Of a stretch of 64,000 nucleotides of DNA, positions 18,291 through 27,401 are shown piece by piece. The notes under the pieces were generated by a model, which was not told the origin of the DNA, ran no database searches, and saw only the letters and a program-made list of their open reading frames with translations. This DNA comes from Azohydromonas caseinilytica. GTDB lineage: Bacteria > Pseudomonadota > Gammaproteobacteria > Burkholderiales > Burkholderiaceae_C. The DNA lies in contig NZ_JABBFW010000002.1 in the NCBI RefSeq assembly GCF_012927045.1, forward strand, positions 62,001-126,000, in the 5' to 3' direction. Numbering within the stretch: the stretch's first letter is position 1; each line of letters begins with the position of its first letter. Made by a program: the position numbers and the translations under genes.

Positions 18291-18671
18291 ATGCGGACGC
18301 AGCACTTCCAGAAGGCCTGTCTGGTCCTGGCCGTCGGCCTGGCCGCCTGCGGCCCGGCCAAGACGCCATCGAGAGCGTCCGCCCAGGCCACTGCTTCAAC
18401 GGCTTCGGCGCCCGGTGCATCGGCGGCGTCCGCCACGGCCCCTCCGGCGGCGCTGCCCGCCGAGATCACCGCGTTCCGCGCCCGGCGCGATGCCTGTGAC
18501 CATTTCCGGGGCGAGGAAGCCTACGACGCCCAGCGGGCTGCATTTCTGCAGGCCCAGCTGAAGAAGCACTGCACCGGCACCGATCGCGAACTGGCCGATC
18601 TGCGCCGGCGCTACGCCAGTGACGCCAATGCCCTGGCGGCGCTGAAGGACTACGAAGACCAGGTCGAGTAG
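18291..18671 (+). CDS. Putative lipoprotein upstream of the M15 peptidase
   Basis: A 126-residue protein with a lipoprotein signal peptide (KACLVLAVGLAAC, lipobox LAAC), a low-complexity Ala/Ser/Thr/Pro linker of about 45 residues and a compact C-terminal domain of about 70 residues with two cysteines (RRDACDHFRGEE and KKHCTGTDREL). Similar short lipoproteins occur in Burkholderiales without a known function. It ends 14 nt before the start of the peptidoglycan peptidase gene, so the two are probably co-transcribed. A role as periplasmic partner or immunity factor for that peptidase is speculation from position. Confidence 0.7.
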   Translation: MRTQHFQKACLVLAVGLAACGPAKTPSRASAQATASTASAPGASAASATAPPAALPAEITAFRARRDACDHFRGEEAYDAQRAAFLQAQLKKHCTGTDRELADLRRRYASDANALAALKDYEDQVE

Positions 18672-18685
18672 CGAGGAGAGGCAGC

Positions 18686-19498
18686 ATGAGCGAAATCACC
18701 CATTCGGTCGGCAGCGAAGGCGTCAACCACGAGGCGGACGTGCGCACGGTGCAGCAACTGCTCAACGCGCAGGCGCAGCGCTTCGGGCTTGTGCCCTTGC
18801 CTGTGGACGGCCAGGTCAGCGACGAGCTGATCAACGCCATCCGCCTGTTCCAGCGCAAGGTGCTGGGCGCCAAGACCGGGGACGGACGCGTGGACGTGGG
18901 CGGCCGTACCTGGCAGGCGTTGACCATGCCGGCCGGCACTGCAACCGGTGCCGCTCTCAGCGGCGCCCAGTGGTGGCATGCGAACCAGGCCCGGTTTCCG
19001 AACAGCAACCGCGTCGCCGATCTCGAGCCGGGCTTCGCTGCCAAGGTGACGGCCTTCCTCAAGGCCTTGCAGGCGGCGGGCGCTTCGGTCGATGTGAGCG
19101 CCACGCGCCGCAACCACACCCGCGCCTACCTGATGCACTACAGCTGGAAGGTGGCCAAGGGCGTGGTCAAACCCGGCGAGGTGCCGCCCGAGCCGGGCTG
19201 CGACATCGTGTGGGACCACGGCAACGATGCGAAGTCGAGGAAGGCCGCGCAGGAGATGGTGGACCTGTTCGAGCTGGTGTTTCAGCCCTCGTTGACCTCG
19301 CGGCACATCCAAGGCCTGGCGATCGACATGAGCATCCGCTGGCCGGGAACGATCACGGTGAAGACCGCCGCCGGCGCAGCGGTGGCGCTGTCGAGCCCGC
19401 GCGACGGCTCGAACACCGCGCTGCACAAGGTAGGCGCCGGCTACGGCGTGATCAAGCTGCTGTCGGACCCGCCGCACTGGTCCAGCGACGGCCATTGA
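18686..19498 (+). CDS. Peptidoglycan-binding and M15-type zinc peptidase protein without a signal peptide
   Basis: A 270-residue two-domain protein. Residues 10-80 resemble a PG_binding_1 fold (DVRTVQQLLNAQA, DGQVSDELINAIRLFQRKV). The C-terminal domain carries the M15 DD-peptidase metal motif: S205-R-H207-I-Q-G-L-A-I-D214 and a final H264-W pair. It should cut peptide cross-links in the cell wall. GAGGAG precedes the ATG. No Sec or TAT signal is visible, so export must use another route (a secretion system or lysis), as for endolysins and type VI effectors. Holin, spanin and phage structural genes are absent, so this is not an intact prophage. Confidence 0.8.
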   Translation: MSEITHSVGSEGVNHEADVRTVQQLLNAQAQRFGLVPLPVDGQVSDELINAIRLFQRKVLGAKTGDGRVDVGGRTWQALTMPAGTATGAALSGAQWWHANQARFPNSNRVADLEPGFAAKVTAFLKALQAAGASVDVSATRRNHTRAYLMHYSWKVAKGVVKPGEVPPEPGCDIVWDHGNDAKSRKAAQEMVDLFELVFQPSLTSRHIQGLAIDMSIRWPGTITVKTAAGAAVALSSPRDGSNTALHKVGAGYGVIKLLSDPPHWSSDGH

Positions 19499-19540
19499 GC
19501 GCGGCCGCGGCCCCCGCCGAGCCGCGGCTCGGCCCTCGCG

Positions 19541-22336
19541 TCAGCCCGTGTTGCGCAGCCCCGCCGCCACGCCGTTGATCGAGATGTGGATGCCGCGCTT
19601 CAGGCGCTCGTCGTTGTGCTCGGCCTCGCGGCGCCAGCGCCGCATCAGCTCCACCTGCAGGTGGTTGAGCGGATCGAGGTACGGGAAGCGGTGCTCGATG
19701 GAGCGCGCCAGCGCCGGGTTGCTGGCCAGGCGCTGCGACTGCCCGGTGATGAGGTTGAGCGCGTCGTAGGTGCGCTGCCACTCGGCCTCGATGGCGGCGA
19801 AGATCTTCTTGCCCAGCCGCTTGTCCTCCACCAGGTCCACGTAGCGCCGCGCGATCCCGAGGTCGCTCTTGGCCAGCACCATGTCCAGGTTGGACAGCAG
19901 CGTGCTGAAGAAGGGCCACTGCTTGTGCATGCGCCGCAGCAGCGCCAGGCGCCTGGCGCGCTCGGCCTCGTCCTCGCCCAGGAAGGCCTCCACGCCGGAG
20001 CCGAAGCCGGCCCAGCCCGGCAGCGCCACGCGGCACTGGCCCCAGCTGAAGCCCCAGGGAATGGCGCGCAGGTCCTCGATGGCGCGCGTGGCCTTGCGCG
20101 AGGCCGGGCGCGAGCCGATGTTGAGCTCGGCGATCTCGCGGATGGGCGTGGCGGCGAAGAAGTAGTCGGCAAAGCCCGGGGTGTCGTACACCAGGTGCCG
20201 GTAGGCGTCGAAGCTGGCCTGGCTCAGCTCGGCCGCGGCCTGCAGGAAGGCTTTGCTGGCCCCTTTGGTCGGGTGCAGCAGGGTCGCTTCGAGCGTGGCG
20301 GCAACCAGCGTCTCCAGGTTGCGGCGGCCGATCTCGGGGTTGGCGTACTTGGAGGCGATGACCTCGCCCTGCTCGGTGAGGCGGATCTGCCCGTTCACCG
20401 TGCCCGGGGGCTGCGCCAGGATGGCCTGGTAGCTGGGGCCGCCGCCGCGGCCCACCGTGCCGCCGCGGCCGTGAAACAGGCGCAGCGTCAGGCCCTGCTG
20501 CTCGCGCAGCGGCCCGAACAGCTCCACCAGCGCGGTCTCGGCCTGGTACAGCTCCCAGTTGCTGGTGAAGAAGCCGCCGTCCTTGTTGGAGTCGCTGTAG
20601 CCCAGCATCACGTCCTGCTCGGCGCCGGAGCGCTTGAGCATGTCCAGCACGCCGGGCAGCGCCAGGTACTCGCTCATGATGGGCGCGGCGCGGCGCAGGT
20701 CGCCGATGGTCTCGAACAGCGGGCTGACGATGAGGTCCACCGCCGCATCCTCGGCCAGCAGGCCGCGCAGCAGGCCGGTTTCCTTCTGCAGCAGCAGCAC
20801 TTCGAGCAGGTCGCTGACCTCCTCGGTGTGGCTGATGATGTAGTGGCGCAGCGCCGCCGCGCCGAAGGTCCGGCGCATCTGGCGCGCCGTCTCGAACACC
20901 GCCAGCTCGCTGCAGGTCCAGGGCGAGTACTCGTGGCCCATGACGCGCAGCGGCCGCGCGTCATTGAGCAGCTTCAACAGCAGCTCGCGCTTGGCGGCCT
21001 CGTCCAGCCCGGAGTAATCGCTCTCCAGGCGCGCCACCTGCAGCAGCTCGGCAATCACGGCTTCGTGCTGGTCGGAGCTCTGGCGCAGGTCCACGGTGGC
21101 GAGATGGAAACCGAAGACCTGCACCGCGCGCATCAGCGGCGCCAGGCGCGGGCCGATCAGCGCCTCGGCGTGGTGGGTGTGCAGCGAGTCCTCGATCACG
21201 CGCAGGTCGCCCAGGAACTCCTCGGCGCTGAGGTAGGGGTTCTGCGGCGCCACGGCGTGGCGCAGCGCCTCGGTGCCGGTGAGCTCGTGCAGCGTGGCGG
21301 CCAGCCGCGCGTACATGCCCGTGAGCGCGCGGCGGTAGGGCTCGTCCTCGCGGTGCGGGTTGTGGTCGGGCGAGCGCTCGGCCAGCTCCAGCATCTCGGC
21401 CGACACCGGGGCGAGCATCTGCGAGGTGGACAGCTCCGCGCCGAGCTCGTGCACCTCCACCAGGTAGTGGCGCAGCGCCACCTCGGCCTGGCGCGCCAGG
21501 GCCAGCTTCAGCGTCTCGGCCGTGACGTTGGGGTTGCCGTCACGGTCGCCGCCGATCCAGTTGCCCATGCGCAGGAAGTTGCCCACCGCGTAGCCGGGCA
21601 GCATGTGCTCGATCTCGCGGTACAGGCGCGGGATCTGGCGCAGGAAGGTGGTGCGGTAGTAGGAGAGGGCGTTGTCGATCTCGTCGGCGACGGTGAGCTT
21701 GGTGTAGCGCAGCATGCGCGTCTGCCACAGCTGCGTGATGCGCCCGCGCAGCAGCGCCTCGTTCTCGTCCCGCTCGCGCGGCGTGCCCAGGTGGTCGCGC
21801 ACCGCCACCAGGTCGGCGATGGCGCGCTCGGCGTCGAGGATGCTCTTGCGCTGCACTTCCGTCGGGTGCGCGGTGAGCACCGGCGAGACGTAGGCGTGCT
21901 CCAGCATGCGGGCGATGTCCTCGGCGCGCACGTCGGCGCCGGAGAGTTTCTCGAAGCTCGCGGCCAGCGAGCCTTCGTGGGCCGGGTGGTGGCCCTGCGC
22001 GGCCAGGCGCTCGTGGAACTCGCGCCGGCGCACGTGGTGGCGGTCCTCGGCGATGTTGGCCAGGTGCGAGAAGTAGCTGAAGGCGCGGATGACGCTGACC
22101 GTCTGCTCCGACGACAGGTTCTTGAGCAGCCGGTCCAGGCTCTTGCCGGCGTTGGCGTCGTTCTTGAGCCGGTAGGCCACCGAGAGCTGGCGCACGCGCT
22201 CGATGAGGTCGAAGGCGGCGGCGCCCTCGTGTTCGCGAATCACCTCGCCCAGCAGCCGCCCCAGCAGGCGGATGTCCTCCACCAGCGGGCGGTTTTTCTC
22301 AGCGGCGTCGTCAGCGGGAGCAGGGCGGCGTGGCAT
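19541..22336 (-). CDS. ppc: Phosphoenolpyruvate carboxylase
   Basis: A 931-residue enzyme converting phosphoenolpyruvate and bicarbonate to oxaloacetate, replenishing the TCA cycle. Catalytic motifs are intact: [13 protein letters not shown] (His near 150), [26 protein letters not shown] and the conserved C-terminal end GLRNTG. ATG 22336 is chosen because it gives a family-like N-terminus; the frame stays open much further upstream, but that part is antisense to hemC. It is divergent from hemC across a 120-bp gap. No regulatory site could be singled out in that gap. Confidence 0.97.
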   Translation of the reverse strand: MPRRPAPADDAAEKNRPLVEDIRLLGRLLGEVIREHEGAAAFDLIERVRQLSVAYRLKNDANAGKSLDRLLKNLSSEQTVSVIRAFSYFSHLANIAEDRHHVRRREFHERLAAQGHHPAHEGSLAASFEKLSGADVRAEDIARMLEHAYVSPVLTAHPTEVQRKSILDAERAIADLVAVRDHLGTPRERDENEALLRGRITQLWQTRMLRYTKLTVADEIDNALSYYRTTFLRQIPRLYREIEHMLPGYAVGNFLRMGNWIGGDRDGNPNVTAETLKLALARQAEVALRHYLVEVHELGAELSTSQMLAPVSAEMLELAERSPDHNPHREDEPYRRALTGMYARLAATLHELTGTEALRHAVAPQNPYLSAEEFLGDLRVIEDSLHTHHAEALIGPRLAPLMRAVQVFGFHLATVDLRQSSDQHEAVIAELLQVARLESDYSGLDEAAKRELLLKLLNDARPLRVMGHEYSPWTCSELAVFETARQMRRTFGAAALRHYIISHTEEVSDLLEVLLLQKETGLLRGLLAEDAAVDLIVSPLFETIGDLRRAAPIMSEYLALPGVLDMLKRSGAEQDVMLGYSDSNKDGGFFTSNWELYQAETALVELFGPLREQQGLTLRLFHGRGGTVGRGGGPSYQAILAQPPGTVNGQIRLTEQGEVIASKYANPEIGRRNLETLVAATLEATLLHPTKGASKAFLQAAAELSQASFDAYRHLVYDTPGFADYFFAATPIREIAELNIGSRPASRKATRAIEDLRAIPWGFSWGQCRVALPGWAGFGSGVEAFLGEDEAERARRLALLRRMHKQWPFFSTLLSNLDMVLAKSDLGIARRYVDLVEDKRLGKKIFAAIEAEWQRTYDALNLITGQSQRLASNPALARSIEHRFPYLDPLNHLQVELMRRWRREAEHNDERLKRGIHISINGVAAGLRNTG

Positions 22337-22456
22337 GGGTATGGGCTCGCGAAAAAGCAAAAGCGCTGATGCTAAGGGTTGCGCGAGCCGTGCCCTTTTC
22401 ACGCTCGCGCCCGGGGCGCCAAAAGGGGCTGGAGCGGGCGCCGATAATCCCGGCCC

Positions 22457-23395
22457 ATGAACGAATCTCTGATCATCGCCACGCGCGAGAGCCGCCTGGC
22501 GCTGTGGCAGGCCGAGCATGTGCGCGCGCTGCTGCAGCAGCGCCTGGGTGCCACCGTGACCCTGCTGGGCATGACCACGCGCGGCGACCAGATCCTGGAC
22601 CGCACGCTGTCCAAGGTCGGCGGCAAGGGCCTGTTCGTCAAGGAGCTGGAAACGGCGCTGGAAGAGGGCCGCGCGCACCTGGCGGTGCACTCGCTCAAGG
22701 ACGTGCCGATGGTGCTGCCCGAGGGCTTCGCTTTGGCGGCGATCCTGGAGCGCGAGGACCCGCGCGACGCGTTCATCTCCAACCGCTTCGACAACCTGGA
22801 CGCCCTGCCGCAGGGCGCGCGCGTGGGCACCTCCAGCCTGCGCCGCGTGGTGCAGCTGCGCGCGCTGCGGCCGGACCTGCGCATCGAGCCGCTGCGCGGC
22901 AACCTCGACACGCGGCTGCGCAAGCTCGACGAGGGCCAGTTCGATGCCATCGTGCTGGCCGCCGCGGGCCTCAAGCGCCTGGAGCTGGCGCACCGCATCC
23001 GCTCGGTGTTCGATGAGAAGCAGATGATCCCGGCCGCGGGGCAGGGGGCGCTGGGCATCGAGGTGCGCAGCGACAACGCGGCATTGATCCAGCAGCTGGC
23101 CGGCTTCATCGACCGGCCGACCTGGCTGGCCACCATCGCCGAGCGCGCCGTCTCGCGCGCGCTGGGCGGCAGCTGCAGCATGCCGCTGGCCGCGCACGCC
23201 ACCTGGACCGGCGGCGAAATGCACATCGACGTGCTCATCGGCGAGGACGTGGCCGACGGCACGGCCCGCGCACCGCTGCGCGCGCAACTGCAGTCTCCCG
23301 TCGCCGACGCGGCCCAGGCCGAGGCGCTGGGCGCGCAGGCCGCGCAGGCGCTGCAGCAGCAGGGCGCGGCCGATTACCTGAAGGCGACGCACTGA
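22457..23395 (+). CDS. hemC: Porphobilinogen deaminase (hydroxymethylbilane synthase)
   Basis: A 312-residue enzyme that joins four porphobilinogen units to hydroxymethylbilane in heme synthesis. The dipyrromethane cofactor attaches to C240 in [10 protein letters not shown]; other hallmarks are [20 protein letters not shown] and HSLKDVPM. It begins the hemCDXY cluster; only 8 nt separate it from hemD. Length is normal. Confidence 0.97.
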   Translation: MNESLIIATRESRLALWQAEHVRALLQQRLGATVTLLGMTTRGDQILDRTLSKVGGKGLFVKELETALEEGRAHLAVHSLKDVPMVLPEGFALAAILEREDPRDAFISNRFDNLDALPQGARVGTSSLRRVVQLRALRPDLRIEPLRGNLDTRLRKLDEGQFDAIVLAAAGLKRLELAHRIRSVFDEKQMIPAAGQGALGIEVRSDNAALIQQLAGFIDRPTWLATIAERAVSRALGGSCSMPLAAHATWTGGEMHIDVLIGEDVADGTARAPLRAQLQSPVADAAQAEALGAQAAQALQQQGAADYLKATH

Positions 23396-23403
23396 GCGCC
23401 GCC

Positions 23404-24198
23404 GTGCCGTCCTTGCGCGTGCTGGTGACGCGCCCGCAGCCCCAGGCCGACGAGTGGGTGCGGCGGCTGCGCGGCGCCGGCTTCGACGCCGCGGCGCTGC
23501 CGCTGCTGCACATCGACGCGGTGGCGCCGGGGCCGTTGCGCGACGCCTGGCAGGAGCTCGCCGGCGCCAGCATCGATGCGGTCATGTTCGTCAGCCCCAA
23601 TGCCGTGAGCCGGTTCTTCGCGGCGCGGCCGGCGGGCCTGGCCTGGCCGGCATCGGTGTGGGCCGCCGCGCCGGGGCCGGGCACGGCGCAGGCGCTGGTC
23701 GATGCCGGCGTGCCGGCCGAGCGCGTGCTGCAGCCCGATGCGGCATCGGAACGCTTCGATTCCGAGTCGCTGTGGGCACACATGCAGAGCTTGCCCTGGG
23801 CCGGCCGGCGCGTGCGCGTGGTGCGCGGCGAGGGCGGGCGCGACTGGCTCGCGCAGCGGCTGCTGGAGGCCGGCGCGCGGGTGGACTTCCTCCAGGCCTA
23901 CGGCCGCGGCGCGCCGCGGCTCGATGCCGCGCAGCAGGCGCTGCTGCACGAGGCCCTGTCTCGGGCCCCTCACTTCATCTGGTTGTTCAGCAGCTCGGAG
24001 GCCGTGGGCCACCTGCCGGCGCTGGCGCCGGGCGCGGACTGGTCGCGCTCGCAGGCGCTGGCCTCGCATCCGCGCATTGCGCAGGCGGCGCGGGAGCTCG
24101 GCATTGGCCGGGTCGATGCCGTGTCGCCCGCTTTCGACGCCGTCTGTGCCGCGCTCCGGGACGCTGAAACCCGCTGCCTACAATCGCCGCGACCGTGA
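23404..24198 (+). CDS. hemD: Uroporphyrinogen-III synthase
   Basis: A 264-residue cytoplasmic enzyme that cyclises hydroxymethylbilane to uroporphyrinogen III. HemD sequences are weakly conserved, but the start [13 protein letters not shown], the middle [12 protein letters not shown] and the [13 protein letters not shown] segment before the C-terminus are typical. It starts with GTG at 23404, immediately after hemC, and its stop overlaps the GTG of the next gene. Assignment is strengthened by its place between hemC and hemX. Confidence 0.92.
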   Translation: MPSLRVLVTRPQPQADEWVRRLRGAGFDAAALPLLHIDAVAPGPLRDAWQELAGASIDAVMFVSPNAVSRFFAARPAGLAWPASVWAAAPGPGTAQALVDAGVPAERVLQPDAASERFDSESLWAHMQSLPWAGRRVRVVRGEGGRDWLAQRLLEAGARVDFLQAYGRGAPRLDAAQQALLHEALSRAPHFIWLFSSSEAVGHLPALAPGADWSRSQALASHPRIAQAARELGIGRVDAVSPAFDAVCAALRDAETRCLQSPRP

Positions 24199-25271
24199 AT
24201 CAAGCCGCTTCCTCCGCCGCTCCGCCGCCTTCGGCGCCTTCAACCTCCCGCCGCGACGCATTGCGCAACTGGGCGCTGATCGTGGCCTCGGTCGTGGCCT
24301 TGGGCGCGCTGGGCGTGGGCTGGAACACCCAGCAGCGCCTGCGTGTGCTGGAAAAGGAGCTGGTCAAGCGCCAGCAGGACAGCCAGGGCGAGGCGGCGCA
24401 GGCGCTGCTGCTGGCCAAGCAGGCGCAGGACGCCTCGCGCGAGGCCGGCGCGCGCGTGGCGCTGCTGGACGCGCGCGTGTCCGAGGCGGCGCTGCAGCGC
24501 ACGCAGATCGAGGACCTGATCCAGTCGCTGGCGCGCTCGCGCGACGAGAACGTGGTGGCCGACGTCGATGCCGCGCTGCGCGTGGCGCTGCAGCAAAGCG
24601 CCATCACCGGCAGCACCGAGCCGCTGCTGCAGGCGCTGCAGCAGGCCGACGACCGGCTGGCGCGCTACAACCAGCCACGGCTGGAGCGCGTGCGCCGGGC
24701 GCTGGCGCGCGACCTGGACCGCGTCAAGGCCGTGGGCGTGAGCGACCTCTCCAGCCTGACGCTGCGGCTCGATGAGCTGGTGCGCCTGGTGGACGAGCTG
24801 CCGCTGCTGGCCGCCACCGAGTCGCGCCGCGCACCCTCGGCAGCGCCGCGTGGCGCGTCGGCCCCGGAGGCCGGCGCTTCCGGCGCCTCGTGGAACGACC
24901 ATCTCGTGGCCTGGTGGGATGCCTGGCCGGTGCGGCTGTGGGAGGAGATGCGCTCACTGGTGCGCGTGGCGCGCGTGCAGCAGCCCGAGGCGCTGCTGCT
25001 GGCGCCGGAGCAGATGTACTTCCTGCGCGAGAACCTCAAGCTGCGGCTGCTCAATGCGCGGCTGGCGCTGCTGTCGCGCCAGTACGCCACGGCGCAGGCG
25101 GACCTACGTGACGCCCAGGCGGCGCTGGAGCGCTACTTCGACCCGGCCTCGCGCCGCGTGCAGGTGGCTTCGGAGCTGCTGAAGCAGGTGGCGTCGCAGG
25201 CGCGCCAGGTGTCGCTGCCGCGGCCGGACGAGACGCTGGCGGCGCTGGCCGCGGCGGCGGCGGGCCGCTGA
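24195..25271 (+). CDS. hemX: HemX-like membrane protein of the heme cluster
   Basis: A 358-residue protein with one N-terminal membrane helix (residues about 25-43, NWALIVASVVALGALGVGW) followed by a coiled coil and a periplasmic helical domain. It belongs to the HemX family, often misnamed uroporphyrinogen-III C-methyltransferase because of a fused relative; no methyltransferase motif is present here. GTG 24195 overlaps the hemD stop, and its own stop overlaps the hemY ATG (TGATG). The biochemical role of HemX is not settled; co-location suggests support of the heme pathway at the membrane. Confidence 0.9.
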   Translation: MNQAASSAAPPPSAPSTSRRDALRNWALIVASVVALGALGVGWNTQQRLRVLEKELVKRQQDSQGEAAQALLLAKQAQDASREAGARVALLDARVSEAALQRTQIEDLIQSLARSRDENVVADVDAALRVALQQSAITGSTEPLLQALQQADDRLARYNQPRLERVRRALARDLDRVKAVGVSDLSSLTLRLDELVRLVDELPLLAATESRRAPSAAPRGASAPEAGASGASWNDHLVAWWDAWPVRLWEEMRSLVRVARVQQPEALLLAPEQMYFLRENLKLRLLNARLALLSRQYATAQADLRDAQAALERYFDPASRRVQVASELLKQVASQARQVSLPRPDETLAALAAAAAGR

Positions 25272-26512
25272 TGCGCAGCGTCATCTGGCTGGTGCTGCTG
25301 TTCGTGGCCGCCGTGGTGGCCGCGATCACGCTGGGTGCCAACGACGGGCTGGTCTCGCTGTACTGGCGCGGCTGGCGCGTGGACCTCTCGCTCAACCTGT
25401 TCCTGCTGGCGCTGCTGGCCGGCGGCGCGGTGCTGGTGTCGGCCCTGCAGGCGCTGCGCGCGCTCACCGGGCTGCCGCAGCGCGCCCGGGAGTGGCGGGC
25501 CCTGCGCCGCGAGCGCGCCGCGCAGGCCGCGCTGCGGCTGGCGCTGGCGGAGTTCCTGGCCGCGCGCTACACCCGGGCGCAGAAGGCGGCGCAACGCGCC
25601 CTGGCGCTGCGCGAGGCCACGCCCGAGGGTGGCGAGCAGGAGCTGGCGCTGCTGTCGCACCTGCTGGCCGCGGCCAGCGCCCACCGTCTGCAAAACCGCA
25701 CCGAGCGCGACGAGCAGCTGCGCCAGGTCCTGGCCACGCGCCGCGGCGGCGTGGCGCGCCCGGGCGACGATGCCGCTCTGTTGCTGGCGGCGGAATGGGC
25801 GCTGGACGACCGCGACGCCACGCAGGCGCTGTCGCTGCTGTCGGAACTGCCTCCGGGCACGGCGCGGCGCACGCAGGCGCTGCGGCTGCGTCTGCAGGCC
25901 CAGCGCCTGGCGCAGCAGCCGCTGCAGGCCCTGCCCACGGCGCGCCTGCTGGCCAAGCACCAGGGCTTCTCGGCACTGGCGGCGCAGGGGCTGCTGCGCT
26001 CGCTGGCGTTCCAGGCGCTGGAGCAGGCGCATGACCTGGACCAGCTGGAGCAGGTCTGGCAGAGCCTTGATCCGTCCGACCGGCGCGATCCCTTCGTCGC
26101 GGCGCGCGCGGCGCAGCATGCAGCGTCGCTCGGGGCGCATGGTGACGCCCGCGGCTGGCTGCGGCCGCTGTGGGAGCGTCTGGACGAGCTGAGCCCGGAA
26201 GAGCGCGAGCAGATCGCCCTGGCCTTGCTGCAGGCGCTGCCGGGCATCGGCGCGGACTGGCTGCCGCGGCTGGAGTCGGCGCTGCAGGCTTACCCGCAGG
26301 AGCCGGCCGTGGTGGTGGTCGCCGGCGCCGCCTTTGCCGAACGCCAGCTCTGGGGCAAGGCGCGGCGACCGCTGGAGCAGTCGGCGCGGGATGCGCGGCT
26401 CGCGTCCATGGCCCGGCGCCGGGCTTGGCGCACGCTGGCGCAGCTCGCGCGCGAGGAGGGCGACCAGGACCGCGCCCATGAATGTCATGAATTTGCAGCG
26501 GCCCTTGATTGA
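25271..26512 (+). CDS. hemY: HemY-type TPR membrane protein
   Basis: A 413-residue protein with two N-terminal membrane helices (residues about 4-22 and 42-62) and a long C-terminal region of tetratricopeptide-like helical repeats. It belongs to the proteobacterial HemY family, which is unrelated to the protoporphyrinogen oxidase HemY of Gram-positives. Its ATG overlaps the hemX stop. It closes the hemCDXY operon just before the first tRNA gene; the tRNA promoter appears to overlap its last codons. Confidence 0.9.
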   Translation: MRSVIWLVLLFVAAVVAAITLGANDGLVSLYWRGWRVDLSLNLFLLALLAGGAVLVSALQALRALTGLPQRAREWRALRRERAAQAALRLALAEFLAARYTRAQKAAQRALALREATPEGGEQELALLSHLLAAASAHRLQNRTERDEQLRQVLATRRGGVARPGDDAALLLAAEWALDDRDATQALSLLSELPPGTARRTQALRLRLQAQRLAQQPLQALPTARLLAKHQGFSALAAQGLLRSLAFQALEQAHDLDQLEQVWQSLDPSDRRDPFVAARAAQHAASLGAHGDARGWLRPLWERLDELSPEEREQIALALLQALPGIGADWLPRLESALQAYPQEPAVVVVAGAAFAERQLWGKARRPLEQSARDARLASMARRRAWRTLAQLAREEGDQDRAHECHEFAAALD

Positions 26513-26532
26513 TCCGCAAAACCTAGTATAGA
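26505..26532 (+). promoter_or_regulatory. Candidate sigma-70 promoter of the first tRNA-Arg
   Basis: TTGATT at 26505-26510 and TATAGA at 26527-26532 with a 16-bp spacer, about 15 bp before the tRNA. The -35 element overlaps the last codons of hemY. Confidence 0.45.
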
Positions 26533-26546
26533 ATTCAAGGCTTCGC

Positions 26547-26623
26547 GCGGCTGTAGCTCAGTTGGATAGAGTACTTGGCTACGAACCAAGGGGTCGTGGG
26601 TTCGAATCCTGCCAGCCGCGCCA
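26547..26623 (+). tRNA. tRNA-Arg (anticodon ACG), copy 1
   Basis: A 77-nt tRNA with CCA encoded. Acceptor stem GCGGCTG pairs with CAGCCGC, discriminator G. The anticodon stem CTTGG/CCAAG holds the loop CTACGAA, giving ACG at positions 34-36, which is read as ICG after deamination and decodes CGU, CGC and CGA. The T arm contains GGTTCGAATCC. It is identical to copy 2 at 26824-26900. Confidence 0.97.
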
Positions 26624-26634
26624 ACAACAAGAAG

Positions 26635-26708
26635 CCCGTTGCCCGCTTCAAGAACAAGAGCAACGGGACGTTTGCAGAAACCAAGCCTCAAGCTGGTTTT
26701 TGTTTTTC
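26635..26708 (+). terminator. Hairpin and intrinsic terminator after the first tRNA-Arg
   Basis: An inverted repeat CCCGTTGC (26635-26642) and GCAACGGG (26660-26667) is followed at 26678-26708 by a hairpin of about 8 bp (AAACCAAGC / GCTGGTTT, one bulge) running into TTTTGTTTTTC. The second hairpin is the likely terminator; the first may be a processing structure of the precursor. Confidence 0.6.
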
Positions 26709-26805
26709 AGATGCCTCGCTGGGCGTCGTCGAGCTGCAACCCGCAACGATTGCAGCAGCCGACAAAAATAATCGGCTTTGAACGTGCAAGCGCTCAAATG
26801 CAGGT

Positions 26806-26811
26806 TATACT
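26806..26811 (+). promoter_or_regulatory. Candidate -10 element of the second tRNA-Arg
   Basis: TATACT lies 12 bp before the tRNA start and matches the sigma-70 -10 consensus in five of six positions. No good -35 was found at 16-18 bp; the nearest TTGAAC (26778-26783) is 22 bp away. Confidence 0.4.
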
Positions 26812-26823
26812 AGCGGGCTCGCA

Positions 26824-26900
26824 GCGGCTGTAGCTCAGTTGGATAGAGTACTTGGCTACGAACCAAGGGGTCGTGGGTTCGAATCCTGCCAGCCGCGCCA
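26824..26900 (+). tRNA. tRNA-Arg (anticodon ACG), copy 2
   Basis: Identical in all 77 nt to copy 1, with ACG anticodon, paired acceptor stem and encoded CCA. The flanking sequences of the two copies differ, so each has its own promoter and terminator rather than being one transcript. The pair supplies the main reader of CGC, a frequent arginine codon in this GC-rich genome. Confidence 0.97.
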
Positions 26901-26904
26901 AACA

Positions 26905-26940
26905 GACAAGGGCCAGCACGAAAGTGCTGGCCCTTTTGTC
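26905..26940 (+). terminator. Intrinsic terminator after the second tRNA-Arg
   Basis: Perfect 10-bp stem GGGCCAGCAC-GAAA-GTGCTGGCCC (26910-26933) with a stable GAAA tetraloop, followed by TTTTGTC. It starts 10 nt after the CCA end of the tRNA. Confidence 0.9.
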
Positions 26941-27032
26941 GTTCTGGGCCTGCTCCGGGCTCCTTCGCGGCACCAGCCTCGGGCACCTGCATTGCTGACT
27001 TGAAGGCATTCGCTCAATGCGAGGAGAGCCTC

Positions 27033-27296
27033 ATGAAAGAGATTCAGGACAACGGCCCCCAGGACCAGATCCAGGGCATCTACCGCCAGCTCAAGAAGGG
27101 CCTGGGGCGGGAACTGGTGGATGACGAGAACGTCTCCGCCCTCATCGAGCTGGCCGCCCGCGACGGCGAGCAGGTGCTGGAGCAGGAATTGCGGGAATGG
27201 CAGGCTCCCTGCGGCACAGGAGGGGATGCCAGCCCCGGCGGACTCCATCACCTCGCGCCCAATCCCGGCTTCAACAAGCTCAACGCCAAGCACTGA
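27033..27296 (+). CDS. Small hypothetical protein
   Basis: An 87-residue soluble protein with a strong GAGGAGAG ribosome binding site before ATG 27033. The first 60 residues look helical and charged (IYRQLKKGLGREL, SALIELAARDGEQVLEQEL); the end is Gly/Pro-rich (NPGFNKLNAKH). No signal peptide, no membrane segment and no family recognised. It stands alone between the tRNAs and greB, with 105 nt to the latter. Coding is supported by the ribosome binding site and the third-position GC bias. Confidence 0.6.
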   Translation: MKEIQDNGPQDQIQGIYRQLKKGLGRELVDDENVSALIELAARDGEQVLEQELREWQAPCGTGGDASPGGLHHLAPNPGFNKLNAKH

Positions 27297-27401
27297 ACGA
27301 GCCGGAGGCCCTGGCCGGACCGGGGCCTGAAACCGCCGTCGCAGGGACGGCGGTCCGGCACCGTACCCTGAGGGACTGTGTGGCGGCGCCACAATCGCGC
27401 C

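Noticed and set aside
18686-19498. Remnant prophage around the M15 peptidase
   Set aside because: No integrase, holin, spanin or structural gene is next to it; both neighbours (argH and ppc) are core genes, so an endolysin origin is possible but no prophage is supported.
19586-22369. A 927-residue open frame on the plus strand across ppc
   Set aside because: Antisense artefact of a GC-rich gene; ppc is complete with all active-site motifs.
26485-27009. Minus-strand short open frames with the sequence RIRTHDPLVRSQVLYPTELQ across the tRNA genes
   Set aside because: This is the well-known false protein translated from the complement of tRNA-Arg genes; the tRNAs fold correctly on the plus strand.
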